Below are positions 11,060 through 22,439 of a DNA stretch of 64,000 nt, piece after piece; the stretch's first letter is position 1, and each line of letters begins with the position of its first letter. This stretch comes from Myotis daubentonii (taxonomy: Eukaryota > Chordata > Mammalia > Chiroptera > Vespertilionidae): the NCBI RefSeq assembly GCF_963259705.1, contig NC_081848.1, forward strand, positions 53,963,408 to 54,027,407, in the 5' to 3' direction. A model generated the notes under the pieces. The model did no database searches, had not been told where the DNA came from, and was given only the letters and a program-made list of their open reading frames with translations. The position numbers were made by a program, and so were the translations under genes.

Positions 11060-11665
11060 ATTTATTTTGAAATTCTTTGCCTAGACTCTCATTTTCTCAT
11101 TCAGTGTAACAGCTTTCTGACTGGTCTCCATCTTCTGTTGTCATCCAACGTCGTTCCTTGTTTCTGCCACCAAAGTTGTCTCTTTCCGAAACATAAATCT
11201 GGCCACAACATTCTGCTCTGAAGTCATTTAAGGATTTTCTACTTGTTCTCAGAGTGTAGAACTCCTCAGCAAGGCTACAAAGCCATCAGTGACTTGATCC
11301 CTCCCCTGGCCCAACACCCACAACCTTCCCTCCAGCCACACCAAGAGCGCATAGCCAGCTTCCTGCCAAATGCACCACACCCAACTCACTGCCTAAAATC
11401 TTCTACTTATCATGCATTCATTGTCATATCTGTGAACTCTTCCCTCACCACCTTCAAGTAGAACTGATCTCTTCTTTATCTCCACAGCACCCTATATAGA
11501 TGTTTATAACAGCACTTTTCCTATATAAAAAGTATTTATCTGCTTATGGACTGTAAATGTATGTAGGAGACCGTGCCTTATACTTATATTTTTGTATTTA
11601 TCCTGGGCTCTGTGTTTGGGATAAAATGCATACTCAGTAAATAGTGGAAGAGGAAATAAATGAGA
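11060..11665 (-). mobile_element. L2 LINE 3' segment
   Basis: Reverse-complement L2 order: 'tttctgactggtctccatcttctg', 'caaagccatcagtgacttgatccc', 'ttccctccagccacacc', then 'atggactgtaaat...gaccgtgccttat' and 'aaaatgcatactcagtaaat'. It encodes no intact protein. This ancient non-LTR retrotransposon segment carries the end of ORF2 and the 3' UTR. Confidence 0.7.
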
Positions 11666-12309
11666 TGTAGAATGTACTAAATCAACCAGACATATGCACA
11701 GCCCTTTCTAATGGGCTCCTTCCTCAGAAGTGACCATTCTTGGATCTGGTTAGATGTAGGGAGGGTACTGACCTAAGAGAGTCATTCTTTAACCTGGGTG
11801 GAACCTTGTGAACTGCCTCCACGGGATGTTGGTGTTGCTGGTCTGAAGACCACACTGTGAGTAGCAAGGTTCTTTGTGATACCAGAGGGGAGAAGCAGAG
11901 CTCACTGGAAGAAGTTAAAGGACAAGAATTACTGGCCAAAGAACTTTCTACCAGCTCAGAGCTCTGTGGAATGGAATGTGATGCTTCAATATCATGGGAG
12001 ACGGAGCAGGTTAGGCCACGATTTAGCAGATGCACGTTACAGAAAATGTTTCTGCTCTGTCTGGAAGGTAGAGAGCCAACATCAATTTAAACTTTTCTGT
12101 TGATGTAACTCCAAAAGATTTTAACAACTATGTTCCTACCTGACAATTTTCAGGTTGACATCTAAAATTTTACATCATGTATTTAAATATATTTCTTAAT
12201 AGGAGATAAAAAACTTTAAATGGTTTATTAAATAAAACAAAACAAAGATGAACTAATTTAAATAAATACTTTATTCGATTTAGCATACAAGTTCCAGAGA
12301 GCAAGTTCC

Positions 12310-12405
12310 AAATATTTTGTCTGTTTTGTTCACTGATATGTACCCAATGTGTTATAGGTACTTAATCAATGTTTGATGAATGAATGAAGGCTCAACAAAT
12401 CTTAA
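12310..12405 (-). mobile_element. L2 LINE 3' terminal fragment
   Basis: 'ttgttcactgatatgtacccaatgtgttataggtacttaatcaatgtttgatgaatgaatga' is the usual L2 3' UTR end in reverse. Confidence 0.6.
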
Positions 12406-12525
12406 AGCAAACATATGAAACTTTTATCTATGAGCCTTACCTATTACATCTCAAAAAATTTGGTACCCCCCCAAAAATATTCCAGTTAGATTTTTTAAAT
12501 GATTAAACAAAAAGTATTCTAAATT

Positions 12526-12767
12526 TTCCCCAGCCAGTGTGGCTCAGTTGGTTGGAGTGTCATCTCATGCACCAAAAGGTCTCAGGTTCAATTCCTGGTC
12601 ACGGCATACGCCAGGGTTGCACATGCCAGGGTTGCAAGTTCAATTCCCACTCCATTACTGGCTGGGGTGCGTATGGGAGCCAATTGATCAATATTTCTCT
12701 CTCACATTAATGTTTCTCTCTCTTTCTCTCCCTTTCTTTTCCTCTCTCGATAGAATAAAAAAAAAAT
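12526..12767 (+). mobile_element. Ves SINE (bat tRNA-derived SINE)
   Basis: tRNA-like head 'ccagccagtgtggctcagttgg' (A-box region) and 'ggttcaattcctgg' (B-box region), a TC-rich tail and an A-rich end. The flanking TSD of 13 bp has one mismatch (12513-12525 AGTATTCTAAATT; 12768-12780 AGTGTTCTAAATT). A duplicated 'gccagggttgca' segment lies inside the body. Confidence 0.9.
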
Positions 12768-12780
12768 AGTGTTCTAAATT

Positions 12781-13619
12781 CAATGCTTCCCGACCTTGGT
12801 AAAAAAAATAAATTAAAAAAAATTTAAAAAGGTTAAATGCTCAGTTTTACCCTTAATAGAATTATGATCAAGATAGGAAAAAGATAAAAAGCTCTATAAA
12901 GGATAGGCCCCCTTGGTTACATTTTTTAAAAATAAAAGCTTTTATTAAAACATCCTTAGATGTCCTAGGGCTGCCTCTCTGCTCAGTGTTTGCTTCTGAA
13001 TCCCCAGCACCTCGTCCCATCTCCCTGTCAAAACATCGCCAGGATCTGGGTTAGGACTGCAAACACGATGACAACATCTCTGCAATACTTACCCTACCTA
13101 TGTTCATGCTCTTTGGATGCCACACTCTGCCACCACATGAAATTTCCTCTACTGCCCACTCTAACCCCCGTGGGCAGCCAGTCCCAGGCCTCATGCCAGC
13201 CAGCACTATTCTACTAGCGTGGGCAGCATCTGCCTGGTGGCTGGGGTCAGCATGGGGCCACATTGTTCAACCCTTTGACCACAGAGATGTCACTGCCATA
13301 TGACATCTCTTAAGCTACGAAGCATTCCACTCTCACCTTTGGCGTTCTCTCTCCTTGCCACACTGGCTTTCAGAACTCTGACCCTTGGGCCAATAGCTGG
13401 AATCTTCCTGAGTGACCCTGTTTCTGTGCCCAGCCAGGACTTCAGAATTTCTTCTCCTCCCCGCAGCCCCCCATCCTAACTCTAGACTTTGTCCTCTCCC
13501 TCCCCAGCTTTCCCAGAGCCAGGGTTCCAGAAAGACATCAGGAGTCACCTGCCCCAGGCCTCCTTCCAGCCCACTTTAGTGTAAAAGGGGAGGCACAGCC
13601 AAGCCGTTTCTGCTTTCCC
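12781..13619. other. Unique DNA, nothing recognised
   Basis: AT-rich to 12960, then GC-richer. No repeat or exon is recognised. Confidence 0.4.
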
Positions 13620-14372
13620 TTAATCTATTTTTACTAGAGGCCTGGTGCATGAATTCGTCTCCAGGTGGGGTCCCTCAGGGTGGTCTGTGGAGATTGGACC
13701 CCAGCTCATGCCCCCAGCCTCGCAGCCCCACAGCCCTGCAGCCCTGCCTGGTACCCTGCCGGGGCCTGGCGCTACCCCTTCACCTGCTTCACCATCCCAC
13801 CTGCGGGGCAATTGATCAGGGCAAGGCCCCGTGCCCGGCTCCCTCAGCACCTGGGAGCCGGGCAGCGCCCCCCACTCCCACCACCACCGCCACCACTGGT
13901 CACCATCTGTCGGGCAATTGAGCCCCTACTCACACCTGCCTTGGCCTGGCACCGCCCACTCACCTGCTCCACCATCCTGCCACAGTCCCACACTCATCAG
14001 GGCCCATCGGGGCCAGCAGAGCCTCCACCACTGCCTGCTGCCAGTGCTGCATGGCCAATGCCCACCATGTTCCACGCCATCCCCTAGTGGTCAGCTCATA
14101 TCATAGTGAGCGGTCAACCTCCTGGTTGAACGACTGCCCAAGGGGACAATTTGCATATTAGGCTTTTATTATATAGGTTTGATTTCCGAGAGGTAGGGAG
14201 ATAGAGAGGGAGGGAGAGAGAGAGGGAGAGATAGATACATCAATGATGAGAAAGAATTATTGGTCAGCTGCTTCCTACATACCACCTATTAGGGATTGAG
14301 CCTGCAACCCGGGCACGTGCCCTGACCAGGAATCCAACTGTGACCTCAACCACTGAGCCACCGGGCTGGGCC
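13620..14372 (-). mobile_element. Ves SINE, split by a Helitron
   Basis: The tail side is at 13620-13633 ('taatctattttta'). The body resumes at 14178 ('tttgatttccgagaggtaggg') and runs to the tRNA-like head at 14372 ('aaccactgagccaccgggctgggcc' on the plus strand). Removing 13634-14177 rejoins a normal Ves tail junction. Confidence 0.75.
13634..14177 (-). mobile_element. HeliBat-type non-autonomous Helitron
   Basis: On the minus strand the 5' end is 'ATATAATAAAAGCCTAATA' plus 'TGCAAATTGTCCCCTTGG' (preceded by CC instead of TC). The 3' end shows a decayed hairpin region followed by 'CAGGCCTCTAG'. The terminus CTAG (13634-13637) is followed by T, as expected for insertion between A and T. The interior is GC-rich and encodes no Rep/helicase. 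Non-autonomous: it would need a RepHel protein in trans. Confidence 0.85.
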
Positions 14373-15119
14373 ATTTCTTCCTTTCTTTTCCTTGTTTATG
14401 GCCGTCTCTCTAAGCACGGGTTAGACCAATAATCTAAGACTTTACTACAGTGTTGCTCTGACCCAAAGAGGGAAATGGGACCGAGAAGGAATGCTGGCCA
14501 AACCAAAAATATTTTTGTGCCTTTTTTGAGACTCACCATAACTCATCTGTCTGAAGGGAAGTGGTGATGTTCCAGTGTCTGTTTGATAAGCACATCAGAC
14601 AAGCCCACAGACCATGGGAACCAGGAGAAAATGGCACTGCGGGTTACATGGGCCTCGGACGCAGTCCCGAGCAGAACAAGTGTTACTGTGGGTGACACAG
14701 ACCAGAGCTCAAAGCAGATGCTGGTTTGTCCTGTTCTCAGAGGAAACGCTGGCTGGAAACCGAGCTCTGAGACAGGGTCAAAAGCAGTAACGCTCTTTCT
14801 GGCCGGCAGCCCTCGTCCACAGAATGCACTGGGAGAAGACAGAACCCAGGAAAAGCTATGCGACTGTCTTTAAAATTAATCATGACTGATACTCGTCCAA
14901 GGGAGTGAATGGATCCAGGACAGGGAGAGGGATGTCTGATCAGAAGGCTAAGTAGGATATTTCCCAAACTTGCTTTCTGTCCCATTAAAAGCTCATCAGG
15001 ACAAATCCTTTGGGAGACCTAACACGGTCCCTCTGGAAGCATTTGAAAAAGCAGATTATCTGGGCAAGAAAGAGGATGTCAATTTAGATGTTCTCCACTG
15101 GATGGTGATAGTAGCAAGA
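14373..15119. other. Unique DNA, nothing recognised
   Basis: No recognised repeat or exon. The open frame at 14583-14873 has no recognisable domain. Confidence 0.4.
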
Positions 15120-15300
15120 ACAGGGCAAACAGAATCATCAAAGCTGATAAGAACCTTGGAAATGATCGAATCTGGGTTTTGTAGAGAAGGAAAGCGAGGT
15201 TCAGCGGGGAGTGAGGACATATCCAAGGTCACACACAGTCACAGGAGGAAGGAGAGACAGGACACTCAGGTCTGCAGACACCCGGCCCAGGCCTGTTTTC
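15120..15300 (-). mobile_element. MIR-like SINE fragment
   Basis: 'ttttgtagagaaggaaagcgaggttcagcg...catatccaaggtcacacacagtcac' matches the reverse-complement MIR 5' half, diverged. Confidence 0.5.
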
Positions 15301-15499
15301 CTTTGCACTGAGCCTTGAAGGACAGCCTAGGAATTGGCCAGGAGGCTGCTTCCCTTTTCTGCTGCTCTGGGGCTGGGGAGAAATGGGCCAGGTCCTAAAC
15401 GCAGCTCTCTGGGAAGTCTCCAGCAGGTTGTCAAGTGCTCCTGCCAGTGCTGAGCTGGCAAAGGAGGGTGGGGAGAAGTGCTTAGAAATCCTGAGCCCT

Positions 15500-15720
15500 G
15501 AAAGGTGGCCTGTAATTGTAAAATTCCATTTCCTTTCAATTAGCAGCTGATTGCCTTTGATGAGCTGCAACATTGTTTCCTCCATGTAGATTAGGAGTCA
15601 GAGCAGTCAATGAGCTGTGAAATTCTCTCCCTGCTGAAACAATAGACAGTGATTAAAGCGCAGCTAATCCGATCATTATAGCCAGAGCCCACTGATCATT
15701 AGCTGCTAACCAGATCCCAG
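15500..15720. other. Unique ATTA-rich block, candidate conserved non-coding element
   Basis: Repeat-free and dense in TAATTG/CAATTAG/GATTA-type homeodomain words ('tgtaattgtaaa', 'tcaattagcagctgattg', 'gtgattaaagcgcagctaatccgatcatta'). No coding signal. Conservation is inferred only from style. Confidence 0.35.
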
Positions 15721-15904
15721 AGAGCAGCTCCAGCCCGGCCAAGGCGGGCTGAATGCAGCAGGTAAATGCTGCCAATATGCCAGCCTCCCTCCTCTCCGTG
15801 CCCAGAAGTCCCTGGTGGACCCCAGGCTTGGGGGTGGAAACCAGGATGCCACAGTGGAGGTGGGGAATGAGCCTGCCAAGGACAGCTGGGTGTGAGGGAG
15901 AGAG

Positions 15905-16330
15905 AGTTGGACTTTGGAGGCAGATGTAACAGATCTGGATCAAATCCTAACCACCCCCTCCCCCCCACTCCCTAGGTGGTTGGTTAACCTCTGAGCCTTA
16001 GATAAGTTATTTGTCCCAAATCCTTAATAATACCTTTCTCCTGTGGTTGTCCTGAGGATTAATATCACAGCCTAGGAAGATCCCTGGCATCATGCTAAAC
16101 GTCAGTCATAACACTAACTAACATTTCGAGTGTTTGCTACGTGCGCAGCCGTGTTCTACGGGCTTTACATGGATTAACTTGTCTAATCTTCATAACAGCC
16201 CTGATAAAAATAGATGCTATTATTATCATCCTTATTTTTTCAACGAGGAGCACAGAAGTTCAGTAATGTCCTGGAAAACTCTTAGCCATAAGTGACAGAG
16301 CTGGGATTGGAACCAGGCAAGCCAGCTCAG
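15905..16330. mobile_element. Two MIR SINEs in opposite orientation
   Basis: 15905-16105 is plus ('ttggactttggaggcagat', 'taacctctgagccttagataag', 'cctgaggattaatatcac', 'ccctggcatc'). 16110-16330 is minus ('taacatttcgagtgtttgctacgtg', 'gggctttacatggattaac', 'gtgacagagctgggattgg'). They abut tail to tail and could form an inverted repeat in RNA. Confidence 0.75.
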
Positions 16331-16350
16331 AGGCCCTGCGGTTCATCTCC

Positions 16351-16374
16351 CCTCTCTCTCTCTCTCTCTCTCTC
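16351..16374 (+). repeat. (TC)n microsatellite
   Basis: About twelve TC units next to the minus-strand MIR, continuing into C-rich DNA to about 16410. Confidence 0.9.
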
Positions 16375-17324
16375 GCCCCCATCCCCCTCCCCCGTCTCCC
16401 CCTCCCACACCACTTTGCTGAAATGTTACCATTCATTGTCTCCCTTTTTGAGGCCTGTACAGTATTTTCCAACTTTGCTGTAAAAGGGCTGAAAATGCAG
16501 ATCATCAGGCCAAAGCCGCAGAGATTCAGATTCAGCAGGGTAGGGATGAGATTCAGGAATGGGGGTGTTTACTAAGCACCACATGCGATGCAGGTGCCTT
16601 GGTCCAGGACCTACCTGGAGAAATGCTCTAGGTTCTGGGGAGCAGAGGTGTGGCGGGTCAGGGCCTGCATCTCTCCCAGGGCTGCCACCCATGCCCAATG
16701 AGGAGAGCACAATGGAACTTACAGAAGAGTGGAAGGAGGCGAAAAGAATAGGTTCTGGGGCCACATATGTCAGGATTTGCAACTGTTTCTGCCCCTCCTG
16801 GAGGGGCCATGTAAAGCATCCCACACGGATGACCTTTGAGAGCAAAATGGGGACTTTTATCATGATTCCCAGGTTTCAGGCACAGGCTGGGACTGGCCCA
16901 GGCAGAGGGCACAGGGCAGCTGATGCTGTTGGTGCCCTGCCCACTCCCCTTGGTTCTCACCGCTGGCCTGGGCTCTGCTGTGCCAAGCAGCCGTGGAGCA
17001 GGACTAGCCCGAGATCTGGACAAGCAGGAAGGGTGGAGTTAATATCCCTGAAATCTATCAATAAATGCCCTATGTCCTTGCCCCTTCGCTGGAATAATCA
17101 CTGAAAATGTTCGGCTCCATCTCCTAGAGTTCCTCAGCAGGGCCGAGCTCCTTGTTCACCGTAACATATAACTCAGCTTTGGCCTTCTCTCCTTTCCCTC
17201 TTTTATGTTTCACGTCTCTGCTGGTTGTTAACTGGAATCGCCTCTGAGATAAATTACTTAGCCCAGATCCTTTCCCCAGGATCATCTTCTGCGCTCAGAA
17301 GAGTCCTGTTTCCACTGACTCCCT
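16375..17324. other. Unique DNA, nothing recognised
   Basis: Open frames here (16559-17104 plus; 16426-16863 minus) overlap on opposite strands and show no domain, so none is called. Confidence 0.4.
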
Positions 17325-17450
17325 GTGCAGCCGTGGGCAGGTAGTTACATTTCCGTGTCCTGAAGAATGAAGTGGAAATGATGATAGTTAACCCATGGAA
17401 AGCATAGGACATAGTGAGCACTCAACAAGTGTGCAATTCCACTATTATTG
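17325..17450 (+). mobile_element. MIR SINE fragment
   Basis: 'gtgggcaggtagttacatttccgtgtcctgaagaatgaa', then 'atgatagttaacccatggaaagcataggacatagtgagcactcaacaagtg'. This is the 3' two-thirds of MIR. Confidence 0.6.
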
Positions 17451-18009
17451 TCATGGTAAAGTGTGCGCATATTGGTCATTGCTCTGATTCACATCTGGAA
17501 GCATCCCTTCTCTCTCGTGCTGTTGCTGCAGCCCTTGTCTCTGCCCCCGACTGTTGCAAGGCCCTCCCACAGGGACACCAGCGCCTCTTACCTTCAAGGT
17601 GGCCTTCTGACTGCAGCCAGGATGCTGTTCCCACATTTCACCACTCCCTGCTATATACAGGCAGAGTACAAGGCTCTGAGACATTGTAATATATATATAG
17701 TTTTAAATCTGTTTGGAGAAATGGCTCAGAATGGCCACTTCTGAAGGAAAGCACGTATTTATTTACGTGCAGGAACCTAGCACTTATGTTGAAGATCCAC
17801 ACACATTTCTAAAGTCCCAAGTTGGTCCTTGCTCCCTCTTCCAAATACTTTCCATTGCTGTTCCTGAACAAGGTCCAAATATAGCCTTCAAGGTCCTGTG
17901 CTGACCTCTCAGCCGCCCAACAGGTCTGCTGGCACCGCTTGTGCTCCGAGGCCTCTTTCGACCGAGAACAGCCCCCTGCGAGGCTCGCCCCTCTTCCTGC
18001 TCTCCCTTC
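17451..18009. other. Unique DNA; possible L2 relic at 17810-17910
   Basis: 'tccattgctgttcctgaacaaggtccaaatatagccttcaaggtcctgtgctgacctctc' resembles reverse-complement L2 but is short. No exon is recognised. Confidence 0.35.
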
Positions 18010-18200
18010 AAATGAAATCAAAATGAGGTGTGATCGCCCACTCCTTTTAATTTTTTGCCAAGCACAGTTGAGCAGCTGATTTCAGTCATTTCTACCTATG
18101 GTTTCCTCCTTAAAGCTAATTAGTTTCTTTTCAAGTAATTGCAAATAGTACATTTCCCAGGCCCTCGGAGTCAAGGCTGACAACTAGCGGGTTGGAGTGG
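18010..18200. other. Unique AT-rich block, candidate conserved non-coding element
   Basis: Contains 'ccttttaattttttgcc', 'aaagctaattagtttc' and 'caagtaattgcaaata' with no repeat signature. Style only; not proven. Confidence 0.3.
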
Positions 18201-18693
18201 CTCTTCTCAATAGCTCACAGAAATTAGACATGCCAGCATCCCACTGGGGCCCCGAGGCTTGCTCTAAGTTGTTTAGAATAAATAGCTCGTGGAAGTCCCA
18301 GGGCTCTTTTGTGAATGGCACCACGGATGTGGAAGCTCTGGGGTGCGGTGGGCAGTTGGGAGCTTCCATAAGCATCAGCCGAGATCAGCCCCACACGCAC
18401 ACACTTTGCTGTGCTCCGGGCGCCGTGCTCGATGCTGAGCGTGGTCCAGGGGACGGGCTGGGGTGGCGGGCAGTAACGTTTACTGGAGGGGGAGGGACAG
18501 ACAGGCTTCATGGAATAGTAATAATCTCCCTCACCAGTGAGTCTGACTGGCCAATCCCAGGACGCTGTCTCCCAGGAACCAAAGATGAGCTCATGCCTAT
18601 AAAATTCTAGTTCAGTCTTTGGGACATGATGAGTGCTCATTCTCAGATTTGCAGTTTTCCATGTTATTTTTCTATGGTGTTATATTTTGAGGG

Positions 18694-18715
18694 ATTATTA
18701 TTATTATTATTATTA
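18694..18715 (+). repeat. (ATT)n microsatellite
   Basis: Seven ATT units between two AT-rich flanks. Confidence 0.9.
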
Positions 18716-18849
18716 ATTTATTCTTTCCCTTCCATTTTAACATTATTGTTTTGGGCCTTGGATGAGAAGGGTGGAGTGATGGGGACTCCTTGGTCCCTAG
18801 CACTACTTGGTTTGGATACTCAGTTCACGCAAGCCTCTGTATCCCTGGA

Positions 18850-19370
18850 TTAGGTTCCTATTGCTGTTGTAACAAGTTGCCACAAGCTCAGCGGCTAAAC
18901 CAACACAAATGTGTTATTTGACAGTTCTGTACACCAACCTGACTCGGATCTCACTGGGGTAAGACGAAGGTGGTGGCAGGTACCTTCCCTCCTGGAGAAA
19001 ATCTGTTTAGGAGAGAATCTATTTTCCTGTCTTTCCCAGAAGCCGCCCACTTCCCTGAGCTCATGGTCCCCTCTCTCTAACTTCACAGCCGGCAACTTCA
19101 GGCCTAGTCCGTCTTACGCTGCCATCTCTCTTAAACAGTCCCATCTCCCTCTGACTGGCACTCCTGCTTCTTCCACTTTTAGGGACCTTTGTGGTTACAC
19201 TGAGCACCTGGATGATCCAGGATGATCTCCCTCTCGCTGGTTAGGATGTGATTCCATCTGCACCCTTAATTCCCCATGTTCTTTAGTTGGTAACAAAATA
19301 GATTCACAGGTTCTGGGATTAGGAGGTGGACATCTTGGGGGAGAGGGGTGTTGCATTATTCTGCCTACAC
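18850..19370 (-). mobile_element. MLT1-type MaLR solo LTR
   Basis: Plus-strand order is 'aggttcctattgctgttgtaacaagttgccac', then 'tggatgatccaggatgatctcc' and 'caggttctgggattaggaggtggacatc'. This is the reverse complement of MLT1 LTRs, which end '...ggcaacttgttac'. It is an old endogenous LTR with no internal gene. Confidence 0.65.
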
Positions 19371-19712
19371 AATCCTCACCCCATCTCTTGTCCTTGTCAG
19401 CAGCTATTCTAATGTATTTGATACCTGCCCTGAAATGTGTATGTTTCCTTGTAAACCTACCGTTGGTGTGTACGTTCTCAATAGGTATATGTGGCATTGT
19501 CCTGTGTTCTGTCTATGGCATTGTTCTTACATTTTTCATTCGACACTATGTTTTTAAGGTCTTGCAGGTTGCTCTGGACACAGAGTTCGATGCTGGTAAC
19601 AACTGCATATTAGTTTGCTTATCCACTCCTCCACCGATGCCGTGTCTGTCTTTACTCCACTCTAAACAGCGCCATGACAGGCCTCCTCATTCAGGGCACC
19701 ATGGACCCGTTC

Positions 19713-19726
19713 AAGACTTTCTCAGG
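19713..19726. repeat. Ves target-site duplication, left copy
   Basis: AAGACTTTCTCAGG, identical to 19942-19955. Confidence 0.9.
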
Positions 19727-19941
19727 TCCTGACTGGTTTGGCTCAGTGGATAGAGCATCGGCCTGCAGACTGAAGGGTCCCGGGTTCGATTCTGGTCAAG
19801 GGCATGTACCTTGGTTATGGGCACATCCCCAATAGGAGGTGTACAGGAGGCAGCTGATTGATGTTTCTCTCTCATCAATGTTTCTAACTCTCTATCCCTC
19901 TCCCTTCCTCTCTGTAAAAAATCAATAAAATGTTTTAAAAA
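19727..19941 (+). mobile_element. Ves SINE, best-preserved copy
   Basis: tRNA-like promoter with an A box at 19739-19749 (TGGCTCAGTGG) and a B box at 19783-19792 (GGTTCGATTC). The tRNA-unrelated body follows, then the 'gtttctctctcatcaatg' and TC-rich tail and an A-rich end. The 14-bp TSD is exact, so the insertion is relatively young. Pol III would transcribe it left to right; mobilisation depends on L1 proteins. Confidence 0.95.
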
Positions 19942-19955
19942 AAGACTTTCTCAGG
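19942..19955. repeat. Ves target-site duplication, right copy
   Basis: AAGACTTTCTCAGG, identical to 19713-19726. Confidence 0.9.
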
Positions 19956-20789
19956 AAAACACACTAAGGCTAGGATTGCTGGGCCCAGGGCACGCATCCT
20001 GTGTAAGTTCGTCAGGTAACGTTTCATTGCTCTCCTGGGGCTGTACTAGTTATCCCGGCTCTAGCATCGTTGCTGAACGTCTCTTCTCCAGGACAGGGAG
20101 GCAGTGTCTTCCCACATGAAACCTCTCGCCTAGGAGCAGAGCAGAGAGCCCTCTCTGCATCTCTCAGATGAATGTCTGTTTCCTACAAAGGTTTCAGGGT
20201 CGCTGAGTTGACTTTCCTCCAGCTACGTTGAGCCCCCACCACTCACCTCTCCGGGTGTGAGGCACTGTGCGAGCACTGGCTTCATCACAGAGGTATGTGC
20301 TCTGGCTCTGCACGTTCGGAGTTTCATTTCCATTCCTATCCTTGACATTGTCCTTTTGGGTAAATGCAAAAGTATCTCCAATATCTTCCCATTTTAAAAT
20401 AAAATCTGCTGCCCTTTCTCCCAAGTTCAGTTTCATTTCCTCAGGTGGTCACTCCATCCTATTTGTCCTTTATTTTCCCCACAATGAGGTCTGGCTCATG
20501 GTAGGTGCTATTAACATTAGAACATACAGGAATGAAGATGTGTAATTTCACCTTCTAATCATAGCCGCTCAGAACTGCAAGGGAGATCTCATCCTGTTCA
20601 AGTCCCTGACCACCTACTGGAGGGAAAGGAAAGTGAGGCTCAGGGACAGGGTCTTACAGAGTTCAGCGCCAGGACTCAGACGCGCTGAACTGACTTCCAG
20701 TCGGTCTTCTTTCCTTTCTTCTGCTGGATCCCTCTACAATCCAGTTCTAAAGATAGGCTTGTTCTTGAGGCTGGGAAAGCAACCAGCTA
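19956..20789. other. Mostly unique DNA
   Basis: A possible MIR-like piece lies at 20560-20680 ('ggaaaggaaagtgaggctcagggacaggg'). Nothing else is recognised. Confidence 0.35.
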
Positions 20790-21035
20790 GCAGGGCATGG
20801 TGGCAAGAGCAGGAGCTCTGGAACCAGACAAATGTAGGTTCGAATCCCAGTTCTGGGATTTGTACAAACTATACTGTGAGGCACGTTCCTTAACATCTCG
20901 GAGTCTCGGTGCCTTCACTTATAATGCGGGGTGGTAACAGCTACCAGAGCTATTGTGAGAGAAAAACGAGTTAAGGTTTATAAAGCAGTCAGCACAGTGC
21001 CTGGCAGAGAGTCGGAACTAATTAAACGTAAACTC
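20790..21035 (+). mobile_element. MIR SINE, near full length
   Basis: 'atggtggcaagagcaggagctctggaaccagac', 'ggttcgaatcccagttctggg', 'ttccttaacatctcggagtc', 'gcacagtgcctggcagagag'. All MIR landmarks are in order, including the tRNA-like B box. Confidence 0.85.
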
Positions 21036-21384
21036 CATTCCCTTCTCTGCGGAACACCTTGGTGGCTGAAACACTCCTTTATGCATCCAGGAATTAACAG
21101 CACTGTTATGAGATTAATTCACAGCAATGCACATGAAAACAGTGATTCAGATCATGGCAAACAACTATAATTAAAGTATCTGGTATTGTTTGATTGCAGG
21201 GTTGGCTTCACTCACTTTAGCACTTTGTGGGCAGAGAGCAGGCAGCCTGGGGGCAAAGCGGCTTTGTCTTCTGGGAGGTTTCTGACCACTTCCCAGGGCT
21301 CTGCCTGGCCGGGATGATAACTATGATTCTTGTTTTGCCCTGAAGAGTCCTAACCTTAGTCGGGTGGAGTAGAAGGAGGGGCTC

Positions 21385-21610
21385 ACATTCACTGAGCACC
21401 TTTTATGCATCAGGCTCTTCACACGCTCATTCTCACTTTTTTATCCCAGAAATTCTAAAAGATCAATACTCAAAACTGCATCTGCAACCAACAGTGCTGA
21501 GGCACATAGGTCAACCCAATAAGTTGCTCCAAACCTCATTCCCAGTAAGGGATGGAGCAAGGGTTTAACTCAAGTCCAGTGGACTCCAAAGTCTGTGTTC
21601 AATTTATCAC
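21385..21610 (-). mobile_element. MIR SINE
   Basis: 'cattcactgagcaccttttatgcatcaggctcttcacacgctcattctcac...tgctgaggcacataggtcaac...agggtttaactcaagtccagtggactccaaag' follows the reverse MIR order, diverged. Confidence 0.65.
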
Positions 21611-22199
21611 GCAGGCTGCCTCCTAGTTTGGGCACCAACTTTACAGCCAGGCAAGTAACAGATACTGCTTTTAAGTACTTCAAATGTTGCAGCCAAGACT
21701 GCTAGTCAACTACCTAATTCCATTCTCCCCTTCTTTACTACCAAAATTCCAAGTTCTTATTCTGAACAGCAATGTGCCTAACCTCAAATCATTTCCCAGT
21801 TTTCTTTGCAACAAAGGAAGCCCAAAAGATGTGAGAAATTGTTGGTTGGAACTAGCAGGAAACTTCTTAAACAGTGAATGACCCATTTGAGAGACACGAT
21901 GCCCTCTTCCCTTCTGCCTCCTGCGTAGGATATATAGTCTGAGAGCTGGTGCCTGGCAGCCTTGTGCACCATGAGGTTCATGAAGTGACCTTGAGAAAGA
22001 AAGGCAATTCCAAAGATGGTAGAACCGAAAGGTAGAGGGGTCCTGGGTCCCTGACAAGTATGGAGCTGCCCTGCCAATACTGAATTGCTATTTTTTTTTT
22101 CAGTTTCTTTTCAATGAAGGAGAAATAAGCTTCTACTAATTTAAGTCACTTTCTTTTTTGTTAGTACAACTGGACATAAACTGACATACCCATAATATC

Positions 22200-22345
22200 A
22201 TATTGATTCCTCCAACAGTTCTGTGAGGAAGGTATTATTTTTGTTTAGCTAAGTGAGGCAACTAAAACACATAGAGGTTAAGCAACCTGCCCTAGATCAC
22301 TAAGTTAGAAGTAACAGAGAGTGATTTGAACCCACGCCAACTTCT
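22200..22345 (-). mobile_element. MIR SINE fragment
   Basis: 'ccaacagttctgtgaggaaggtattattttt...gtgaggcaactaaaacacatagaggttaagcaacctgccctagatcac' then 'gtgatttgaaccca'. Clear reverse MIR. Confidence 0.75.
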
Positions 22346-22439
22346 CCAGCACTCGTACTCTTAATAATCATATTAGTCTGCCTAGTTGGACTAGACATCA
22401 AAGACTCTTTTCTCCAAGCTGAATAACTTTCATGTCTCA

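Noticed and set aside
15905..16330. Hairpin or miRNA-like precursor from opposed MIRs
   Set aside because: The two MIRs are too diverged to form a convincing long perfect stem, and no mature-miRNA-like duplex could be identified by eye.
16559..17104. 181-codon open frame, plus
   Set aside because: Overlaps open frames on the minus strand, has no domain and no supported splice or start context.
19727..19800. tRNA gene suggested by A and B boxes
   Set aside because: The boxes belong to the Ves SINE head. There is no tRNA cloverleaf 3' half or CCA-type end, and the SINE body and TSDs follow.
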